From the NCBI GenBank assembly GCA_016098155.1, contig JAAAJB010000140.1:1-63063 (forward strand): a DNA stretch of 63,063 nt, written 5' to 3'. The stretch comes from Actinomortierella ambigua (taxonomy: Eukaryota > Mortierellomycota > Mortierellomycetes > Mortierellales > Mortierellaceae). The notes under the pieces were generated by a model. It was not told the DNA's origin and did no database searches. It worked only from the letters and a program-made list of their open reading frames with translations. The translations under genes were made by a program, and so were the position numbers. Position 1 is the first letter of the stretch; every line of letters begins with the position of its first letter. Below are positions 57,461 through 63,063 of the stretch, one piece after another.

Positions 57461-58426
57461 ATGGAGCTAAGAATCAGGTACTCGCTCTCCAAACCCTTCA
57501 CCAAGTTGCAGTCAGCCGCCTTTGTCACGATCTTTGCCCTGTTTCTTGGCGGGATTGCGCTCTGGACCATCGTCAGCAAAAAAGACTGCGTCCCCTTCAC
57601 GTCTCCAGAGTACATACAAGACAAATGCCAGCCCTACAATCTGTTTGATGGCAGTGAGGTGCGACAAAGTTTTGACGGCGTCACCCCATTCAAGTACAAG
57701 GAAACGGTGGCCGATCTCGGCAAGGACTACAAATACCGGAACAACATCTTTTCCTGCTTCACCATGAACTACTACAGGATCGTGTTGAGCTTTGACAGGT
57801 CGACTCAGATCAACTACAACGTCTCCTGCGTGTTTGACGACGGCATCAACTTTAGTTTGATCGCCAGCACCATCTCCAATGAAGTCCGCTTTGGCTGGGA
57901 TGCCATGACCGAGGTCCATTGCCCGGACGCGACTTCGCCCACAACCTTTCAGGGGTTTGTGTTTGCAAGCAACGACGATTTCGTCAAGGGCATCACTTAT
58001 GGATCGTCGAATCTGGACAATGATAACTGCTTCATGAACGTTTGGCTCGATTCATCCAACCAACCCACGACGTGGTTCCCTACTGACGGACCCTCGACTC
58101 ACAATCTTGAGAGGAGGACGGTGACCGAGTATTCGACGTACAAGAAGAAGAAGGCTGCAGAGTTTGCCATTAATCGAAACATGAGATTCGTCGTGGGCTA
58201 TACATGCTCAGAATGCTTCTACAAGCGAGGGTGGGATTTGGCTCTCACCCTTCTCACCTCCCTCGGCTCCGTCGGCGGCATCATCTATACCGTTCTCATA
58301 TTCATTTTCGAACACTCCTTTAGCAAAGACGGCGATGAAAAAGGGGAGCATGATGAAAAAGACGAAGAAAAGGGGGAGAGGGATAAGATGCTCCCAAAAA
58401 GCGACACTAAGAGAGGTAGCATATAA
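57461..58426 (+). CDS. Unrecognised two-transmembrane protein with lumenal/extracellular domain
   Basis: Single exon, 321 residues. A first hydrophobic helix (FVTIFALFLGGIALWTIV, about residues 20-40) is followed by about 215 residues with several Cys (KDCVPF, DKCQPYN, FSCFTMN, VSCVFDD, VHCPD, DNCFMN, YTCSECF) that could form disulfides, and Asn-x-Ser/Thr sites (NVS, NFS). A second helix lies near LLTSLGSVGGIIYTVLIFIF, then a highly charged Asp/Glu/Lys cytosolic tail. The topology (both ends cytosolic, large outside loop) recalls P2X/ASIC-like or Wsc-like arrangements, but no family motif is seen, so no function is given. A TATA box and a probable 5' UTR intron support a real gene. Confidence 0.75.
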   Translation: MELRIRYSLSKPFTKLQSAAFVTIFALFLGGIALWTIVSKKDCVPFTSPEYIQDKCQPYNLFDGSEVRQSFDGVTPFKYKETVADLGKDYKYRNNIFSCFTMNYYRIVLSFDRSTQINYNVSCVFDDGINFSLIASTISNEVRFGWDAMTEVHCPDATSPTTFQGFVFASNDDFVKGITYGSSNLDNDNCFMNVWLDSSNQPTTWFPTDGPSTHNLERRTVTEYSTYKKKKAAEFAINRNMRFVVGYTCSECFYKRGWDLALTLLTSLGSVGGIIYTVLIFIFEHSFSKDGDEKGEHDEKDEEKGERDKMLPKSDTKRGSI

Positions 58427-59103
58427 CCTCGAAGAAGAATAATATAAAAGACAAAAAAGTTTTGGTTCTCGTAACCCTGTACGAGTGTTGGTACTCACAT
58501 CTCTGACCAGAAAGATGAGATGACAAGGCCCGTTTCCCCCGATCGATTTGTTCTTGTGATGACTCCATGCCCCGCCCTTTAGGAGAAACATCCTTTTCTC
58601 GCTTTGCTTGGTAGTCTAGATGATGTCTGAGCCCGAGTCCAAACAAAACCCCTGCTGTCGACTGCAGCATGCATGCATACTCGGAGTGTTTAGGTTCAAG
58701 AAAGCCGATTGCGATGTGGGAGGATTACTGTACTCTACTCGGCGCAGAGGCAAGATGCATGTTTTCTGACTGGGCAGTGTTCCCAGACGTACAGGATAAA
58801 GAGAATCAAAGCCAGCGATGGCGTTGCAAATGTTGCCCCCAGCCCCATGGACTTGTTCTTGGATAAGAAAGCAACCCATGCAGCTTTTCGCCAAGGCATA
58901 TTTCCCATTAAACAATTGAATGCCAAACATCAAAAGAGGTAAACGAAATAACAGAAAAACATTATATACATGTAATTGATAGGTACAGTTTTTTTTTCAC
59001 CTTTTTGGTTGTGACGAGGTTTGTGCAAGGAGAGCGTGAGTGTGTGCGTGTTTGTGTATGTGTATGCGTATGCGTGGAGAGGTGGTGGGTAGGGCAGGTA
59101 TGG
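58427..59103. other. Convergent intergenic region
   Basis: Lies between the 3' ends of the two-helix protein gene and the Shg1-like gene. No gene or repeat of note except GT-rich sequence near 59040-59075. Confidence 0.5.
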
Positions 59104-62100
59104 TCATCCGTAGCGCGGCCGCTTCTTCAGGCTTGACGAATGATAAGGGGGCAGGTGAGGATGATGATGTGGGTGGTGATGATGCGACGGTGGCAGGTGG
59201 TGGTGGTGTGGGTGGTGTGAGTGGTGGTGCGGACCAGCCAAATGGTGCGAAGAATGCTTCGAGCTGGACGCCGGTGTGGACGGCGACGATGCCGATGCTG
59301 ACGCAGACACGGATGGCTTGGGTGGCAACGGGATAGGCTTTTGGGGCAGCGGGATCGGCGTTCTTCCGGCAGAGCTGCTGTTGCTGCTGGACCCACCAGC
59401 TCCTCCGGACTTTGATTGTCGCGTCGACCCAGACGCTGTTGCTGAGGCTGAAGAGGAGGAGGACGACCGCCGCGTAGTCTGTGTCGCTGACGGAGAGGTC
59501 GGCTCTGCATTGGAGGACGTGGACGAGGATGTCGATGATATCTTCTTCTCATCCACCTCCTTGCCCTTGCTTGCTCCCTTCTCTTTGTCATGGTCGTTCT
59601 TCTTGACCTTGCTATTGTCCTCGCTCTCTTTGCCATCCTTAGCATCGTCCTTTCCAAGATGCTTTCCATCTTCATCCTTGCCTTCGACCTCGACCTCGTC
59701 CTTTTCATTTTCCTTGTCCATATCCACATCTTTATCCTCCTCACTCTCGCTCTGCTGCGACTTTTCGTCAGTCTTGTCAGCTGGCAAAGAAGGGCTACTG
59801 GATGACATGGTCGGGGCCGCGTCAAGGTCTGGTGATGGCTGCTGAGGCTCTTGTTGAGAAGCGGACAATGTTGACCCAGTCAAAGACTCTGGAAGAGAGC
59901 CAGTCGACGAATTAGAGGAGCCCGGTGACCCCTTGTGTTGCTGCTGCTCCTTGGACGACGGTGGTGGTTGCACGTCCTTTTCGCTACTCTCAGATGGTGC
60001 CTTCTCGGTCGCTTCATCCTCCGCCAAGGATGGAAGAGTGGAAGGAGGATGTTCCTGGTCGGGCTTGTCCTCCATCTCTGTGTCATTCTCTATGTCCTTC
60101 TCTGTGTCCTTCGTCTCTACATCCTTCTTCTCGGCGTCCTTCTTCTCTACATCCTTCTCAGCGTCCTTCTTCTCGGTGCCTTCTTTCTCCACCTCCTCTT
60201 TCTCCACCTCCATCTCCATGTCGTCCCGCCTCTCAGAGACTTTTTCGTCACTTGGCTCCTTCTCCTTATCTTCCTCGTGATCACTGTCCTTGTCATGCTC
60301 CCGATCCTTGTTGTCGTTCTCCTTCTCTTTTGTCGCCTTTGACGATTTGGACACGGATGGAGGCACAGAAGAAGAAGAAGAGGTGGAAGAGGATAGGGAC
60401 CCAGCTTTGGTACCTGTCGCCCGTGTTGATGATACCGTTGTTGTCGCCACTGCCGTTGACGAAGGCGAAGGCGAAGACGATGACGAAGACGGCAAAGGAT
60501 GTTGAAGATGTGGTGGAAGAGGGAGTGGGTGTTGCATTTTGGACACCTGTCGTGCATTGGACGACGGTGGTGACAAGGGGGATGGGGATGAGGACGGTGA
60601 CAAAGCAGATCCACCATCAGCCGTCGATCCAGCGACAGCCTTGGCAGATGTGGCTCCTCCACTGGTTGATGTCGGTGATACCGTGGACGAATTGGACGGT
60701 GTCGAAGACGATGAAGAGGTACGAACATGGTTGGACGACGTTGAAATGGAGGCTGGTAGACTGGAGGCTGCTGAGGTGCGGCGATTGCTTCCTGAAGTAT
60801 TACTGCTACTACTACTAGACACCTTGCCCGACGGCTTGGGGGGCAGAGGGACAATGTTGGGCCGCGGTGGTAATGGTACAGGTTTCCTAGAAGCAGATCC
60901 TCGTTGTGACCGTGACTCGGACGTCTGACGCTGGTGCGACTGGTGAGATGGGTGGTGTTGTCGGTGTGCAGGCGGGGGACTTTGGGGTCGTGTTTGCTTT
61001 GGAGATTTTGCATGTTTGTTCGACGACTCTTTCGTATCCTCGCCGTCTGCTGCCTTGACGTCCTGTTCCTGGCGCTTCCGGCGAGTGGACTTTTGACCAT
61101 GATCGTGCTCGTCGTGTTCTCCTGCCGCCTCCTCTTCTCCTTCATGCTCATCCACTTCCATCGACTCGGGCTCTCCTGCATCCTTCTTCTCCTTCTCCTT
61201 GGTCTTACTCGAGGATGCCGTGGTCGCTTTCGGCTCATTCTCAGGCTGCTCATCGACTTCCATCGACTCTGCCTCCTCTTCCTCCTCTGGCGCATGGGCG
61301 ACCGTCGTTGGAGTTGAATTTTCCCTGTCAACACTGGCATGGCGACGAGTACTATGGTCCTTGATCATCTTCTTGGCTCGATCGCCACCACTCTCGTTGG
61401 CATCACCATCAGACTCCGCCTCATCAGAAGGCGGTGGATCAGAGAGCGAAGAATTGGAGTCAACACTGTGCCGCCTTGCTCTTTTCCTTGGGATTGAGCT
61501 CTTGCCTCCACCCGCTGCCCTCTCCGCCGCGGATGCATCCGACCGCCTTTTGTCGGCTGGTTGCTGCTTATTTTCAGCCTTGGTCTCACTAGAGGCCTTG
61601 GCCTTGGAAGGCTCGTCGTGCTTGGACTTTGATGATGTTGATGATGATGGAACTGAAGATGACGATGTTGCAGCCAATGGTTCAGACGAATGGGTGTTTT
61701 CAGTGCTCTCGGACGTCTTGGTGGCCCCACCGCCATCGTCAGCTTTGGTCGAATCGCCCGAATGACTTTCTGTATCCGTCCTTTTCCGCGCCTTGCCCAG
61801 TTCCTCAACATGCCCATTGCTGCTTCGGTGCTGACTACTGTTGTTGTTGCTGGCTTTCTTGCTGGTACTGCTGCTGGAGTGTGTTGGTGACTTTGGCTCA
61901 GACTTGACGACTGAATGTGCTCCCTTGTCCCCTCTGGCCGACCGCTCCTCTCGCAAGGTTCGGGAGGAACTACCACTCAACTTGACTTCCTTGGTACTGC
62001 TGCTATTTTTCTCTCGTATCGGCTCCGTTGATGATGCTGAAATTTTGGATGGTTCTACTCGAGCAAAAAAAAAAATTAAAAGAAAAAGTATAAAGGTGAA

Positions 62101-62913
62101 ATTTAGTTTCCTTTTTTCTTTTTGGAAAGGATGATGTGGTGAGATTCAAAGACGGCCATGATCAATTACCTGGCGAAGACTGCTTGGTCTCCTTCAAGAT
62201 GGCCCGGAGCACAAGCTCAATCTTGCCCATGTACTGTGATGGTTGCAGAAGCGAGTCGATAAACAGCTCGACCTTCTTGTATTCCTCAGATCTGTTCGCC
62301 GTCGAAAAGTTGAGAGGCGAGAAGAAGAAGAAGGAGTAGCAAATTTGTCAGGCTGTTTGCACCGTTTGTAGTATGCCTCTCTACCATGGAAGTGATGATG
62401 CCGCTGCTGTAAAGTAAAGATGGTGGAGCCAACGTACTTTGTTATCCGGTCGACCATAATCTGATGAAAGTCGGCCTTCTCCTTCTGGAGAAGTGCCGGG
62501 TCGTCCTTGACACATCGTTGCAGAATATCCTCGATCTGAGAAGAAAACTCACGGCCCACGTCCTATCAGACGCAAGAAAGGAAGCAAGAAAGGAAGCAAG
62601 AAAGGGAAGGACACGAGGAAGAGAAGCATTAGCAAACAATGCGATGGGCTTGGCTTGGTGAGGGAATTCGCATGCTATGCATCTTGGCTGGGTTGTCTAT
62701 TTTTTTTCGATGGCGCCGTTTTTCGTTCCATGACCGTTGACTGCATGTATATATTAGGGTGTTGTTCCCGCCATCGAGTCACTTTTTTTTTTGTGCGATG
62801 CAACACACAGTGAGAGAGCATACACTGGTCTGGAAGTCGCTGAGGAGGTTCTTGCGCGTGTCGTCAAAGTCGCCACGCCGCTTGAAGAGGACAGCGAGTT
62901 CCTCAGGGGTCAT
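59104..62913 (-). CDS. COMPASS component Shg1/BOD1-like protein with long disordered tail
   Basis: Likely subunit of the Set1 histone H3K4 methyltransferase complex (Shg1 family, BOD1 in animals). Exons 62824-62913, 62438-62562, 62170-62291 and 59104-62054 join in frame to 1095 residues. The first ~110 residues match the family pattern: LFKRRGDFDDTRKNLLSDFQ, an Asp/Glu-rich helix (EDILQRCVKDDPALLQKEKA), HQIMVDRITK and LFIDSLLQPSQYMGKIELVLR. The remainder is a single long exon of low complexity: Ser/Thr/Asp/Lys/Glu-rich blocks with repeated ESMEVDE, VEKKDAEKK-type repeats, PLPPKP motifs and a His-rich C-terminus ending KKRPRYG. Yeast Shg1 is a short protein, so the ~980-residue tail is exceptional here. 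Confidence 0.8.
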
Positions 62914-63063
62914 TGGCGAATGGAGCGATATGTGAGGGGTGTGTTTTGAATGGAGGGAGTTATGTGGAGGGAGAGAGAGAAGAGTGAGTGTGAGTGAGCG
63001 AGTGAGTGAGTTTTTTTTTTTTTTTTTTCTAGTGTAAAAATTTATTGGGGCTTTGTCGCCTGG
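62914..63063. other. 5' flank of the Shg1-like gene, window end
   Basis: Contains a GA/GT-rich leader and a T run at about 63011-63029. No other gene start can be supported before the end of the window. Confidence 0.5.

Noticed and set aside
59925..60818. Plus-strand 297-codon frame opposite the Shg1-like tail.
   Set aside because: Arises from simple repeats of the sense gene; poor protein character.
1..63063. Prokaryote-type defence, biosynthetic cluster, CRISPR array or intact transposon.
   Set aside because: None of their hallmark genes or repeats was found; gene content is spliced fungal housekeeping plus a few orphan genes.

Overview
The window is a 63 kb piece of an early-diverging fungal nuclear genome, most likely a Mucoromycota/Mortierellaceae-type species. 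Seen directly: many short GT-AG introns (two with GC donors), TAG/CAG acceptors after pyrimidine runs, (CT)n and poly-T tracts next to genes, long homopolymers and two N gaps. Genes lie on both strands and are mostly eukaryotic housekeeping genes. The lineage is an inference from protein style and gene structure, because no search could be run.

Layout. 0-4.3 kb (+): 3' part of a protein with an N-terminal WD40-like region and a C-terminal six-helix TRP-like channel. 5.0-8.5 kb (-): Cu+ P-type ATPase (CCC2/ATP7 type). 10.0-10.6 kb (+): secreted low-complexity poly-Asp/poly-Arg/Gly-Pro protein. 11.3-13.4 kb (+): histidyl-tRNA synthetase. 14.8-17.3 kb (+): multi-Myb/SANT protein. 17.6-19.2 kb (-): EMC7. 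19.6-23.4 kb (-): sulfite reductase flavoprotein subunit. 25.1-32.9 kb (+): coatomer zeta, phosphatidylserine synthase, VPS39. 33.4-37.5 kb (-): a large unrecognised Ser/Thr-rich protein whose 5' exons may reach 39.6 kb. 41.6-43.5 kb (-): cytosolic branched-chain aminotransferase. 45.3-48.1 kb: a gene-poor stretch with two decayed coding regions. 48.3-48.9 kb (+): proteasome assembly chaperone 3. 49.3-52.7 kb (+): type II membrane dipeptidyl aminopeptidase. 53.0-54.2 kb (+): mevalonate diphosphate decarboxylase. 55.9 kb (+): small secreted crystallin/I36-like protein. 57.5-58.4 kb (+): unrecognised two-helix membrane protein. 59.1-62.9 kb (-): Shg1/BOD1-type protein with a very long disordered tail.

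No operon-like system, CRISPR array, rRNA, verifiable tRNA or intact transposon was found. Several genes serve the secretory and endolysosomal membrane system (EMC7, coatomer zeta, phosphatidylserine synthase, VPS39, the dipeptidyl aminopeptidase, and by family the copper pump). This may be chance, since fungal neighbours are usually independent units. The most unusual material is the Cys-rich insertion in the copper ATPase, the hairpin-encoded poly-Asp/poly-Arg secreted protein, the channel with a WD40-like front end, the multi-Myb protein, the tail on the Shg1-like protein, the unrecognised 33-39 kb gene, and the decayed genes at 45-48 kb. Exon borders were placed by hand from splice consensus, reading frame and family similarity.
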